Both the position numbers and the translations under genes were made by a program. This document shows positions 27,301 to 35,073 of a DNA stretch of 41,934 bases, piece after piece (the first letter of the stretch is position 1; the number at the start of each line of letters is the position of its first letter). The DNA is taken from assembly GCA_944385535.1 (NCBI GenBank), contig CALWXR010000023.1, forward strand, positions 1 through 41,934, read 5' to 3'. Source of the stretch: an uncultured Oscillospiraceae bacterium. Lineage in GTDB: Bacteria > Bacillota > Clostridia > Oscillospirales > Oscillospiraceae. Below the pieces are notes generated by a model. It searched no databases and was not told the origin of the DNA. It saw only the letters and a program-made list of their open reading frames with translations.

Positions 27301-27338
27301 ATAAAAATCGCATTGCAAACCGTCCAGGTGCAATGCGA
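27301..27338 (-). terminator. Riboswitch-controlled terminator of thiT
   Basis: On the minus strand TCGCATTGCA (27338-27329) pairs with TGCAATGCGA (27317-27308) and is followed by TTTTTAT. It lies between the TPP aptamer and thiT, so ligand binding probably promotes termination. Confidence 0.85.
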
Positions 27339-27359
27339 CGAAGCGTCCCATCTATGCAT

Positions 27360-27448
27360 CTTTCCCTCCGACGGTATTGACCGTATCAGGTTCACGGGTC
27401 AGGGCTGGCAAGCCCACTCTCAGCCGGTTCCATCCGGCTCCCCGAAGA
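27360..27448 (-). ncRNA. TPP riboswitch (THI element)
   Basis: Read on the minus strand, the aptamer begins GGGGAGCC, has GGCTGAGAG, then GACCCGTGAACCTGAT and ends CGGAGGGAA, the conserved THI-box order. It senses thiamine diphosphate and controls thiT. Confidence 0.95.
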
Positions 27449-27490
27449 CTTATTTGTTATGCGATTCACAGCTATTATACCGAAAATAAA

Positions 27491-27521
27491 AAAAAAGTCA
27501 AGCGGGGCCGAAGCCCCGCTT
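27491..27521. terminator. Terminator of the HIT gene
   Basis: AAGCGGGGC (27500-27508) / GCCCCGCTT (27513-27521), followed on the minus strand by GACTTTTTTTTT. Confidence 0.88.
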
Positions 27522-27522
27522 G

Positions 27523-27864
27523 CTATGCCATTTCCAATGCCAGCTTTCTGCCCCCGAGAATGTGAAAATGGAGGTGATGCACCGTTTGGCCGGCATCGTC
27601 GCCGCAGTTGCTCACCACCCGGTAGCCGCCGGTCAAGCCCTCGGCGCGGGCAATGGCGGGGATCACCTGGAAAATCCGGGCCACCAGGGCGCTGTTTTCC
27701 GCCGTAACGTCGTTGCAGCCGGAAATGTGGGCCTTGGGGATCACCAGAATGTGGGTGGGCGCCTGGGGATTGATGTCCCGGAAAGCGTAAACCGCGTCAT
27801 CCTCATAGAGCTTGGTGGAGGGGATGTCTCCGGCAATGATTTTGCAGAACAGACAATCGGACAT
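27523..27864 (-). CDS. HIT-family nucleotide phosphoramidase (HinT-like)
   Basis: A 113-aa histidine-triad protein. The N-terminal CLFCKIIAGDIPS is typical of HinT, and the triad reads HHLHFHILGG near residue 96. HinT hydrolyses AMP-linked phosphoramidates. The length is normal. The stop lies directly beside the terminator stem. It has its own promoter and is not linked to a metabolic operon. Confidence 0.92.
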   Translation of the reverse strand: MSDCLFCKIIAGDIPSTKLYEDDAVYAFRDINPQAPTHILVIPKAHISGCNDVTAENSALVARIFQVIPAIARAEGLTGGYRVVSNCGDDAGQTVHHLHFHILGGRKLALEMA

Positions 27865-27900
27865 TTTGATTTCCTCCTTTGGGTTTCTTGATCTGGATTT

Positions 27901-27929
27901 ATTCTACCACAGAAATCCGGCGGGCGCAA
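27901..27929 (-). promoter_or_regulatory. Promoter of the HIT gene
   Basis: On the minus strand TTGCGC (27929-27924), a 17-nt spacer and TAGAAT (27906-27901). Confidence 0.6.
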
Positions 27930-28395
27930 CGCGCAAGCGCGGTGAAACGCCCCAAAACGTGCAAAATCCGCGGCGTTCCGCCGCGGATTTTGCAACAAGA
28001 AAAGAGGAGAGGAAAAATGAAAAAGAAAGATAGGTAGCATATTGATAAACCGTCCGATACGCGGCTGAGCCGCCGGGCCGGGAATGTTTTGTTTTTCTTT
28101 ATGGCTTTATTATACCCGGTAATTATTAAGGATTAAAGTGGGAAAATATTAAGTTCGTATGAAGTTCAAAGCCCGTTTTCGACGGTTTTCTTCAGGCAAT
28201 TTCCCTGCTTTTTCTCAGTTTCAAAATACAAATTTCCAGGAATTCCTCCAAAAATCAGCGGAATATATAATTTGGTCGGTTGATTTTTGTAAGTTTTAAC
28301 AATTTCCAGGGGAGACGCCATTTTCCCGCGAAAATCATAATTGTATATCTTTTTCATGGATATGCATTTTTCCCTCCCCGACCGCCATACACAAA
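27930..28395. other. Gene-free stretch with a strong palindrome
   Basis: No gene is seen between the HIT promoter and the pckA terminator. It holds a perfect 15-bp inverted repeat (27960-27974 / 27980-27994, 5-nt loop) without a T-tract on the plus strand. After it lies a purine-rich stretch with a GAGGAGAGG site before a six-codon frame (ATG at 28018), then AT-rich sequence. The mini-frame is too short to call. Confidence 0.5.
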
Positions 28396-28420
28396 GCCCC
28401 CGGCCAAAGTGGCCGGGGGC
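28396..28420. terminator. Hairpin downstream of pckA
   Basis: GCCCCCGGCC (28396-28405) / GGCCGGGGGC (28411-28420), perfect 10 bp. The minus-strand tail TTTGTG is a weak T-tract. Confidence 0.75.
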
Positions 28421-28440
28421 GCTTTTGAAAAGAGGTTATC

Positions 28441-30039
28441 TTACAGCTTGGGGCCGGCTTCCACCAGAGCCTTGCCGGCTTCGTTGCCGGTGTACTTGGC
28501 GAAGTTCTTGATGAACCGGGAAGCCAGATCCTTGGCCTTGGTCTCCCACTCGGAAGCATCGGCATAGGTGTCCCGAGGATCCAGGATGCCGCTGTCCACG
28601 CCGGGCAGAGCGGTGGGAACTTCCAGATCGAACAGGGGGATCTTCTTGGTCTCGGCCTTCAGGATGTCGCCGGACAGGATGGCGTCGATGATGCCACGGG
28701 TATCCTTGATGGTGATGCGCTTGCCGGTGCCGTTCCAGCCGGTGTTCACCAGGTAAGCCTTGGCGCCGTTGGCTTCCATCTTCTTCACCAGCTCTTCGCC
28801 GTACTTCGTCGGATGCAGCTCCAGGAAGGCCTGGCCGAAGCAAGCGGAGAAGGTGGGGGTGGGCTCGGTGATGCCCCGCTCGGTGCCCGCCAGCTTGGCG
28901 GTGAAGCCGGACAGGAAGTAGTACTGGGCCTGCTCGGGAGTCAGGATGGACACGGGAGGCAGCACGCCGAAGGCGTCGGCGGACAGGAAGATCACGTTCT
29001 TGGCAGCGGGCGCCGCGGAAACGGGACGGACGATGTTCTGGATGTGGGTGATGGGGTAGGACACACGGGTGTTCTCGGTGACGGACTTGTCGGCGAAGTC
29101 GATCTTTCCGTTTTCATCCAGGGTCACGTTCTCCAGCAGGGCGTTGCGCTTAATGGCGTTGTAGATGTCGGGCTCGGACTCGGGGTCCAGGTTGATGACC
29201 TTGGCGTAGCAGCCGCCCTCAAAGTTGAACACGCCGTTGTCGTCCCAGCCGTGCTCGTCGTCGCCGATGAGCAGACGCTTGGGATCGGTGGACAGGGTGG
29301 TCTTGCCGGTGCCGGACAGGCCGAAGAACAGGGCGGTGTTCTCGCCGTTCATGTCGGTGTTGGCGGAGCAGTGCATGGAGGCGATGCCCTTCAGAGGCAG
29401 GTAGTAGTTCATCATGGAGAACATACCCTTCTTCATTTCGCCGCCGTACCAGGTGTTCAGGATGACCTGCTCACGGGAGGTGATGTTGAAGGCCACGCAG
29501 GTGCTGGAGTTCAGGCCCAGCTCCTTGTAGTTAGCCACTTCCGCCTTGGAGGCGTTGTACACCACAAAGTCAGGCTCGAAGGCAGCCAGCTCTTCCTCAG
29601 AGGGAACGATGAACATATTCTTAATGAAGTGGGCCTGCCATGCCACCTCCACGATGAACCGGACGTTCATCCGGGTGTCGTGGTTGGCGCCGCAGAAAGC
29701 GTCCACAACGTACAGCTTCTTATTGGACAGCTCCTTCACGGCCAAATCCTTAACGGTGGCCCAAACATCCTCGCTCATGGGATGGTTGTCGTTCTTGAAT
29801 TCATCGGAAGTCCACCACACGGTGTCCTTGGAGTTGGCGTCCATGACGATGTACTTGTCTTTGGGGGAGCGGCCGGTGTACACGCCGGTCATCACGTTAA
29901 CGGCGCCCAGTTCGCTGACCTGACCCTTTTCGTAGCCTTCCAGATTGGGATCCGTCTCGGCAACGAACAGCTCCTCATAGGAGGGGTTGTGGATGATCTC
30001 GGTGGTACCGGTAATACCATACTTGCTCAGATCGATCAT
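28441..30039 (-). CDS. pckA: Phosphoenolpyruvate carboxykinase (ATP)
   Basis: A 532-aa cytoplasmic enzyme that interconverts oxaloacetate plus ATP with phosphoenolpyruvate plus CO2. The ATP-type signatures are clear: RSPKDKYIV near the start, [13 protein letters not shown] (P-loop, kinase-1a), DDEHGW (kinase-2 region), and [16 protein letters not shown] 30039 (MIDLSKYG) is preferred because AGAGGT lies just upstream; an ATG at 30057 overlaps that site. It diverges from oadA, whose product acts on the same metabolite. A long hairpin lies in its mRNA leader. Confidence 0.95.
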   Translation of the reverse strand: MIDLSKYGITGTTEIIHNPSYEELFVAETDPNLEGYEKGQVSELGAVNVMTGVYTGRSPKDKYIVMDANSKDTVWWTSDEFKNDNHPMSEDVWATVKDLAVKELSNKKLYVVDAFCGANHDTRMNVRFIVEVAWQAHFIKNMFIVPSEEELAAFEPDFVVYNASKAEVANYKELGLNSSTCVAFNITSREQVILNTWYGGEMKKGMFSMMNYYLPLKGIASMHCSANTDMNGENTALFFGLSGTGKTTLSTDPKRLLIGDDEHGWDDNGVFNFEGGCYAKVINLDPESEPDIYNAIKRNALLENVTLDENGKIDFADKSVTENTRVSYPITHIQNIVRPVSAAPAAKNVIFLSADAFGVLPPVSILTPEQAQYYFLSGFTAKLAGTERGITEPTPTFSACFGQAFLELHPTKYGEELVKKMEANGAKAYLVNTGWNGTGKRITIKDTRGIIDAILSGDILKAETKKIPLFDLEVPTALPGVDSGILDPRDTYADASEWETKAKDLASRFIKNFAKYTGNEAGKALVEAGPKL

Positions 30040-30075
30040 GATAAAAACCTCTTTCATTAATAATAAAATAGAGTC

Positions 30076-30119
30076 ATGCTAAAACGCAAGATGGGTTTTG
30101 CTTTCTTGCATTTTAGCAT
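30076..30119 (-). promoter_or_regulatory. Long hairpin in the pckA leader
   Basis: 30076-30090 pairs with 30105-30119 (14 of 15), loop 14 nt. It lies between the pckA promoter and the start codon. No T-tract follows on the minus strand, so it could be a regulatory hairpin or an operator rather than a terminator. Confidence 0.5.
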
Positions 30120-30137
30120 CCCACACTTTGCGATTTT

Positions 30138-30166
30138 ATCTTACACTATCGATATAAAAAAATCAA
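30138..30166 (-). promoter_or_regulatory. Promoter of pckA
   Basis: On the minus strand TTGATT (30166-30161), 17-nt spacer, TAAGAT (30143-30138). Confidence 0.6.
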
Positions 30167-30279
30167 TAAAAAAACTGTAAATTTTTGCCCGGTTTTAGCT
30201 GTCGGTTTTACACAAAACGCCTTTCCCCTTATTTTCGGGGGAAACCGGTAAAGCTGTATCGAAAAAAGAAAAATATATA

Positions 30280-30308
30280 TTTACTTTTCCTGAGGCTTGT
30301 GCTAAAAT
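30280..30308 (+). promoter_or_regulatory. Promoter of the decarboxylase operon
   Basis: TTTACT (30280-30285), 17-nt spacer, TAAAAT (30303-30308). The leader to the ATG at 30553 is about 240 nt and contains small hairpins, for example TTGGGAC/GTCCCAA near 30324-30350 and AATTGGGG/CCCCGATT just after, then a GC-rich segment before the ribosome site. Confidence 0.65.
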
Positions 30309-30552
30309 GTATTTGGTGAAGATTGGGACTTCTTGGAGAAATGTCCCAAATTCCTTTTGTTCGCAGTGCCCAAATTGGGGTTTTCCCCGATTATTTCTAT
30401 GTCGTTTTTAACCAACAGTCTATGGCGGCTGCTGGTCTAAAAATAAATCAGGGCGGATCGGAGGATCCCCCGGGCCGGGTCTTTGCCGGAACGGGGTCCG
30501 GGGTACGGCCGTGAAGTCCATTTCAATTTCATCCTACGGAGGTTACTACACA

Positions 30553-31938
30553 ATGGCTCAAAAAGTTCAGTTTGTGGAGACTGTGCTGCGCGACGCGAAC
30601 CAGTCTCTCATCGCAACCCGCCTGCCTTTTGAGAAGTTCGAGCCCATGCTCTCTACCATCGACAAGGCCGGCTACTACGCAATCGAGTGCTGGGGCGGCG
30701 CCACCTTCGACGTCTGCCTGCGCTACCTGAACGAAGATCCCTGGGAGCGTCTGCGGAAGATCCGCAAGGCCGTTCCCAACACCAAGCTGCAGATGCTGCT
30801 GCGGGGTCAGAACGTTCTGGGCTACTCCCACTATCCCGATGATTTCGTAAAGCTGTTCGTCCAGAAGGCTGTGGAGAACGGCATGGACATCATCCGGATT
30901 TTTGACGCGCTGAACGATACCGACAACCTGAAGGTGGCCATGGAAGCCACCGTCAATGCCGGCGCCATCGCTTCCGGTACCATTTCTTATACCACCTCCC
31001 CTGTCCACACCCACAAGAAATATGTGGAAATGGTCAAGGAACTGAAGGCCATGGGCGCCTCCACCATCTGCATCAAGGATATGGCCGGCATCATGGGCCC
31101 CAAGGAAGCCTACGATCTGGTTTCCGCCATTAAGGACGCCGTGCCCGAGCTGCCCATCGACCTGCACACCCACTCCACCACCGGTCTGGCTTTCATGACC
31201 TACCTGAAGGCTGTGGAAGCCGGCGTGGACATCATCGACACCGCCATTTCTCCCTTCTCCGGCGGCACCTCCCAGCCCGCCACCGAGACCCTGGCCTACG
31301 CGCTGCGTCAGCTGGGCTATGAGGTGGATCTGGACGATGCCTGCACCAAGAAGATGGCCGACTACTTCAAGGGCGTTCGGGACGACTATGTGAAGGACGG
31401 CACCCTGATGCCCAAGTCCATGGCCACCGACACCCAGTGCCTGACCTATCAGATTCCCGGCGGCATGCTGAGCAACCTGCTGAGCCAGCTGAAGCAGGTG
31501 AACGCCCTGGATCGGTTTGACGAGGTTCTGGTGGAGACGCCCAAGGTTCGGAAAGATCTGGGCTATCCTCCCCTGGTCACCCCCACTTCCCAGATGGTGG
31601 GCGTACAGGCTGTGCGCAACGTGCTGGACGGCAAGCGCTACAAGTCCGTTTCCAAGGAGATCAAGGCCTACTGCCGCGGTGAATACGGCAAGACCCCCGC
31701 TCCCATTGATCCTGAGATCCAGAAGCAGATTCTGGGCGATGAGAAGCCCCTGACCGTCCGCTATGCCGACACCCTGGCCCCTGTGGTGGACAAGACCCGG
31801 GAAAAGCTGGGCGACCTGGCTAAGACCGATGAGGATGTGCTCAGCTACATCGCCTTCCCCAACCTGGCGGAGAAGTTCCTGGAAGAGCGGAAGATCCGGG
31901 AAGAGAATGTTGCCACCTACTCCATCGTGGAGTGCTAA
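30553..31938 (+). CDS. oadA: Carboxyltransferase (alpha) subunit of oxaloacetate decarboxylase, OadA/PycB type
   Basis: A 461-aa subunit that transfers the carboxyl group from oxaloacetate (or a similar 2-oxo acid) to biotin. The TIM barrel starts ETVLRDANQSLIATR, where most relatives have RDAHQS; Asp14 is the metal ligand. FRIFDALND-type, CIKDMAG (carbamylated-lysine strand) and DLHTHSTTG (metal histidines) follow, then GGTSQPATE. The C-terminal helical domain is present but there is no attached biotin domain; the carrier is a separate gene downstream. ATG 30553 follows GGAGGT (30537-30542). First gene of alpha-epsilon-gamma. Pyruvate-carboxylase use cannot be excluded from this subunit alone, but the beta and delta genes favour a Na+-pumping decarboxylase. 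Confidence 0.9.
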   Translation: MAQKVQFVETVLRDANQSLIATRLPFEKFEPMLSTIDKAGYYAIECWGGATFDVCLRYLNEDPWERLRKIRKAVPNTKLQMLLRGQNVLGYSHYPDDFVKLFVQKAVENGMDIIRIFDALNDTDNLKVAMEATVNAGAIASGTISYTTSPVHTHKKYVEMVKELKAMGASTICIKDMAGIMGPKEAYDLVSAIKDAVPELPIDLHTHSTTGLAFMTYLKAVEAGVDIIDTAISPFSGGTSQPATETLAYALRQLGYEVDLDDACTKKMADYFKGVRDDYVKDGTLMPKSMATDTQCLTYQIPGGMLSNLLSQLKQVNALDRFDEVLVETPKVRKDLGYPPLVTPTSQMVGVQAVRNVLDGKRYKSVSKEIKAYCRGEYGKTPAPIDPEIQKQILGDEKPLTVRYADTLAPVVDKTREKLGDLAKTDEDVLSYIAFPNLAEKFLEERKIREENVATYSIVEC

Positions 31939-31950
31939 GGAGGCCGCGTT

Positions 31951-32190
31951 ATGAAATTCTTCGGTTTCCTGAATAAGAAGCACCCTCATAGCGAAGCCGC
32001 TCCCGCCCCTGCTCCTGCGCCCGCTCCTGACCCCGCGCCCGCTCCTGCTCTGGCCCCCGGCGCAGCCGGCCGGCTGAAGCTGTACGATACGCCCCCCAAA
32101 ACCGCTGCCATGCTTATGGCCATCGTAGCCGACACCATGGGTAAGCCCCTGAACGAGCTGCGCTTCATTTCCATCAAGGAGGTCAAGTAA
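31951..32190 (+). CDS. Small decarboxylase subunit, MmdE (epsilon)-like
   Basis: A 79-aa soluble protein: a short basic start, an Ala-Pro-rich linker (about residues 16-45), then a 38-residue domain, [14 protein letters not shown] followed by [16 protein letters not shown]. That domain is nearly identical to the C-terminus of the delta protein encoded at 33388-33777, but the membrane anchor is missing. In Veillonella methylmalonyl-CoA decarboxylase, the epsilon chain is likewise a short homologue of the delta C-terminus and stabilises the complex, so the same role is inferred. AAGGAGG (31937-31943) overlaps the oadA stop. Its last codons contain the ribosome site of the next gene. Confidence 0.75.
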   Translation: MKFFGFLNKKHPHSEAAPAPAPAPAPDPAPAPALAPGAAGRLKLYDTPPKTAAMLMAIVADTMGKPLNELRFISIKEVK

Positions 32191-32192
32191 TC

Positions 32193-32930
32193 ATGAAATA
32201 TAAAGTGACCCTGAACGGCCGCACCTATGAGGTGGAGGTCGAAGCAGGTAAGGCTATGATCCTGGACGAGTATGAGGCTTACGCCCCCGCGGCCGCTCCT
32301 GCTCCCGCCGCCGCTGCCCCTGCTGCCGCTCCTGCCGCTCCCGCTGCGGCGGCTCCCGTGGCTGCCCCCGCCGTGAACGTCACCGGCGGTCAGACCGTTG
32401 CCGCTCCCATGCCCGGCACCATTTTGAAGGTGGCCGTGTCCGTGGGCCAGAGCGTGAAGGAGGGCGACCTGATCTGCGTGCTGGAAGCCATGAAGATGGA
32501 AAATGAGATCTACGCTCCCTGCGCCGGCACCATCACCGCCGTGCCTGTGAGCAAGGGTTCCAATGTGGACACCGGCGCGGCTCTGGCCGTGATCGGCGGC
32601 ACCGCTGTGGCTGCCGCTCCCGCTCCCGTGGCTGCCCCCGCTCCCGCTCCCGCAGCCGCCCCCGCTCCTGCCCCCGCTCCTGTGGCCGCTCCCGCTCCCG
32701 CAGCGGCTCCCGTGGCCGGTGAAGTGGTGAAGGCTCCCATGCCCGGCACCATTCTGAAGGTGAACGTCACCGCCGGTCAGGCCATCAAGGAAGGAGAAGT
32801 GCTGGTGATCCTGGAAGCCATGAAGATGGAAAACGAGATCATGGCCCCCAAGACCGGCACCGTGGCTCAGGTCCTGGTGAGCAAAGGTTCCAACGTGGAC
32901 ACCGACGCGCCTTTGATTGTCCTTGCCTAA
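32193..32930 (+). CDS. Biotin carboxyl carrier protein with two biotinyl domains (gamma subunit)
   Basis: A 245-aa carrier. After a short N-terminal strand ([16 protein letters not shown]) come an Ala-Pro linker (about 31-62), a biotinyl domain (about 70-137), a second Ala-Pro linker (about 140-180), and a second biotinyl domain (about 182-245). Both domains hold the biotinylation motif EAMKMEN, with Lys101 and Lys211, and both start MPGTILKV. Carriers of this family normally have one such domain. The start lies 2 nt after the epsilon stop; its ribosome site AAGGAGG lies inside that gene. The linkers would let both arms swing between the alpha and beta subunits. It is followed by a strong terminator. 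Confidence 0.9.
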   Translation: MKYKVTLNGRTYEVEVEAGKAMILDEYEAYAPAAAPAPAAAAPAAAPAAPAAAAPVAAPAVNVTGGQTVAAPMPGTILKVAVSVGQSVKEGDLICVLEAMKMENEIYAPCAGTITAVPVSKGSNVDTGAALAVIGGTAVAAAPAPVAAPAPAPAAAPAPAPAPVAAPAPAAAPVAGEVVKAPMPGTILKVNVTAGQAIKEGEVLVILEAMKMENEIMAPKTGTVAQVLVSKGSNVDTDAPLIVLA

Positions 32931-32947
32931 AATAATACCAATTTTAG

Positions 32948-32982
32948 TTGACGGTACAGATTTTCTGTACCGTCAATTTTTT
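32948..32982 (+). terminator. Rho-independent terminator after the biotin carrier gene
   Basis: A perfect 13-bp stem (32948-32960 / 32964-32976), 3-nt loop, then TTTTTT. It splits the decarboxylase locus into two transcription units. Confidence 0.92.
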
Positions 32983-33238
32983 GTGGGGATATTGAGCAGA
33001 AAAAAGCATGTCATCTTGAGCCAAGCGAAGCGGAGTCGATATATCCACGCACTTACCGCCGGTAGGCGCTAAAATGGTTCCTGCGTCTCAGCCAACGGGT
33101 TCCTTCCACCGGGGGGCGACAGGTTCGTTGCTGAGCCAAGTCCATAAGCACAGCAAATCAATATTCCACAAAGAACCAAATTCTTCCCGGCGGTTCTTTG
33201 TGAATTACTCCCAAAAATTTCCAACGGTTAAGATTTGG
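32983..33238. other. Gap inside the decarboxylase locus: repeat remnant and hairpin
   Basis: No gene is seen. The segment TGTCATCTTGAGCCAAGCG (from about 33009) resembles the TGTCAT(C/T)(C/T)TGAGCGAAGCG intergenic repeat common in bacterial genomes, apparently diverged. A perfect 11-bp hairpin follows: CACAAAGAACC (33167-33177) / GGTTCTTTGTG (33192-33202). Confidence 0.5.
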
Positions 33239-33267
33239 TTTACATTTCGGCAAAAATATGGTAAAGT
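33239..33267 (+). promoter_or_regulatory. Promoter of the delta-beta unit
   Basis: TTTACA (33239-33244), 17-nt spacer, TAAAGT (33262-33267). The leader carries an AATTCCC/GGGAATT hairpin (33331-33337 / 33350-33356) shortly before the GGAGG ribosome site. Confidence 0.65.
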
Positions 33268-33387
33268 GTAACTGGTAAATATTCGGTAAATTTCGAAGAT
33301 TTACTTCCGAAATTTTCTGTTTTCCGGATAAATTCCCGGATAACGAGCAGGGAATTATATCATTATATCCCGAAAAGGAGGAATACC

Positions 33388-33777
33388 ATGTTACTTTCCA
33401 ACACCATATCCACGGAGCTTAGTCTGCTGGATGCCGGTATTATCGCGCTGCTGGGTTATGCCGTTGTATTCTTTGGCCTGATCCTGCTGATGCTGGTGGT
33501 CATGATTATGAGCAAGGCATTCACCACCCGGAAAAGCGAAAATCCCGGCAAGACGGAACAGCCCCCCGCGCCTTCCGCTCCGGTCAGCGTCCCGGCCTCT
33601 GCGCCCGCGCCTGTTCCCGCTCCCGCCGCCGGTCAGCCCGCTCCCGGCAGCGCCGGCCAGCTCAAGCTTCACGACGTTCCCCCAAAAACCGCCGCCATGC
33701 TCATGGCCATCGTGGCCCACAAGACAGGCAAGCCCCTGAACGAGCTGCGGTTCATTTCCATCAAGGAGGTCAAGTAA
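33388..33777 (+). CDS. oadG: Na+-translocating decarboxylase delta/gamma membrane-anchor subunit (OadG/MmdD-like)
   Basis: A 129-aa protein with one N-terminal membrane helix (about residues 17-42, IIALLGYAVVFFGLILLMLVVMIMS), a Pro/Ala-rich linker (55-90), and the same C-terminal domain as the epsilon-like protein ([14 protein letters not shown], then [16 protein letters not shown]). OadG-type chains anchor the alpha subunit and carrier to the membrane beta subunit. GGAGG before ATG 33388 is good. The last codons carry the ribosome site AAGGAGG of the beta gene, which starts 1 nt after the stop. Confidence 0.85.
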   Translation: MLLSNTISTELSLLDAGIIALLGYAVVFFGLILLMLVVMIMSKAFTTRKSENPGKTEQPPAPSAPVSVPASAPAPVPAPAAGQPAPGSAGQLKLHDVPPKTAAMLMAIVAHKTGKPLNELRFISIKEVK

Positions 33778-33778
33778 C

Positions 33779-34993
33779 ATGGGTATTGATATTGGCCAGA
33801 TCCTGTTGGAGCTTTGGAACAGCTCCGGTTTTGCCTACATTTTCGCCAATCTGTCGGAGGTGGGCTGGCAGAACATCGTGATGATCGCCATTTCCTGCGT
33901 GCTGCTGTATTTTGGCATCGTCAAGCAGTTTGAGCCATTGCTGCTGGTGGGCATTGCCTTCGGATGCCTGCTGTCCAACCTGCCTCTGGGCGGTCTGTAC
34001 CACCCGGAGCTTTGGGAGGCGTTTATGGATGAAACCAGCTCCGCCTACCACAGCTACGGCGCCATTTTGCGGGAGGGCGGTCTGCTGGACTTTTTCTACA
34101 TCGGCGTGAAAACCTCCATCTATCCCTGTATTATCTTTATGGGCGTAGGGGCCATGTCTGACTTCGGCCCCCTGCTGTCCAATCCCAAGTCCCTGCTTCT
34201 GGGCGCCGCCGCCCAGCTGGGTGTGTTCGCCGCCTTCTTCGGCGCCGTGTGCCTGGGCTTTACCGGCCCGGAGGCCGCCTCCATCGGCATTATCGGCGGC
34301 GCGGACGGCCCCACCGCCATTTTCCTGACCAGCCGGCTGGCTCCCCATCTCCTGGGCGCCATCGCGGTAGCGGCTTATTCCTACATGGCCCTGATCCCCA
34401 TGATCCAGCCCCCCTTTATGAATCTGCTGACCACCCCTGAGCAGCGGAAGATCAAAATGGTTCAGACCCGCGCCGTCTCCAAGGCCGAGCGGATCGTGTT
34501 CCCCATTGTGGTGACCATTTTCTGCGCCCTGCTCCTGCCGGATACCACCCCCCTGATCGGCTCTTTGATGCTGGGCAATCTATTCCGGGAGTGCGGCGTG
34601 ACTGAGCGGCTCAGCGATACCGCCCAGAACGCCCTGATGAACATCGTCACCATTATGCTGTCCACCTCCGTGGGCGCTACCATGGTGGGCTCCACCTTCC
34701 TGACCGGCAGCACCCTGAAGATTGTGCTGCTGGGTGTGTGCGCCTTCATTCTGTCCACTGTGGGCGGTCTGCTGGGGGGCCAGGTCATGTGCCTGCTCAC
34801 CGGCGGCAAGGTCAACCCCCTCATCGGCTCCGCCGGTGTGTCCGCGGTGCCCATGGCCGCCCGGGTGTCCAATAAGGAAGGCCAGAAGGCCAACCCCTCC
34901 AATTTCCTGCTGATGCACGCCCTGGGCCCCAATGTGGCCGGCGTCATCGGCTCCGCCATCGCCGCGGGCTTCCTGCTCAGCGTCTTTGGCTAA
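33779..34993 (+). CDS. oadB: Na+-translocating decarboxylase beta subunit
   Basis: A 404-aa integral membrane protein that decarboxylates carboxybiotin and exports Na+. Family features include FMGVGAMSDFGPLL, the conserved Asp in GGADGPTAIF near residue 178, and an NSGG-less but glycine-rich C-terminal half with GPNVAGVIGSA. About nine to eleven membrane segments can be drawn. Beta subunits of oxaloacetate, methylmalonyl-CoA and glutaconyl-CoA pumps are alike, so the substrate is set by the alpha subunit. Translation is coupled to the delta gene. Confidence 0.92.
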   Translation: MGIDIGQILLELWNSSGFAYIFANLSEVGWQNIVMIAISCVLLYFGIVKQFEPLLLVGIAFGCLLSNLPLGGLYHPELWEAFMDETSSAYHSYGAILREGGLLDFFYIGVKTSIYPCIIFMGVGAMSDFGPLLSNPKSLLLGAAAQLGVFAAFFGAVCLGFTGPEAASIGIIGGADGPTAIFLTSRLAPHLLGAIAVAAYSYMALIPMIQPPFMNLLTTPEQRKIKMVQTRAVSKAERIVFPIVVTIFCALLLPDTTPLIGSLMLGNLFRECGVTERLSDTAQNALMNIVTIMLSTSVGATMVGSTFLTGSTLKIVLLGVCAFILSTVGGLLGGQVMCLLTGGKVNPLIGSAGVSAVPMAARVSNKEGQKANPSNFLLMHALGPNVAGVIGSAIAAGFLLSVFG

Positions 34994-35003
34994 ATCTCCG
35001 CTA

Positions 35004-35040
35004 AAAATGCCGCAGTCGGCTTGACTGCGGCATTTTCGTT
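35004..35040 (+). terminator. Terminator of the delta-beta unit
   Basis: AAAATGCCGCAGTC (35004-35017) pairs perfectly with 35023-35036, ending in TTTT. Confidence 0.9.
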
Positions 35041-35073
35041 TTCTCAGGATGGCATTCTGTTTCCGTACTCTGC

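Noticed and set aside
27360-27448. Possible T-box or other riboswitch at the thiT leader
   Set aside because: The CTGAGA, ACCTGAT and CGGAGGGAA order is specific to the TPP riboswitch.
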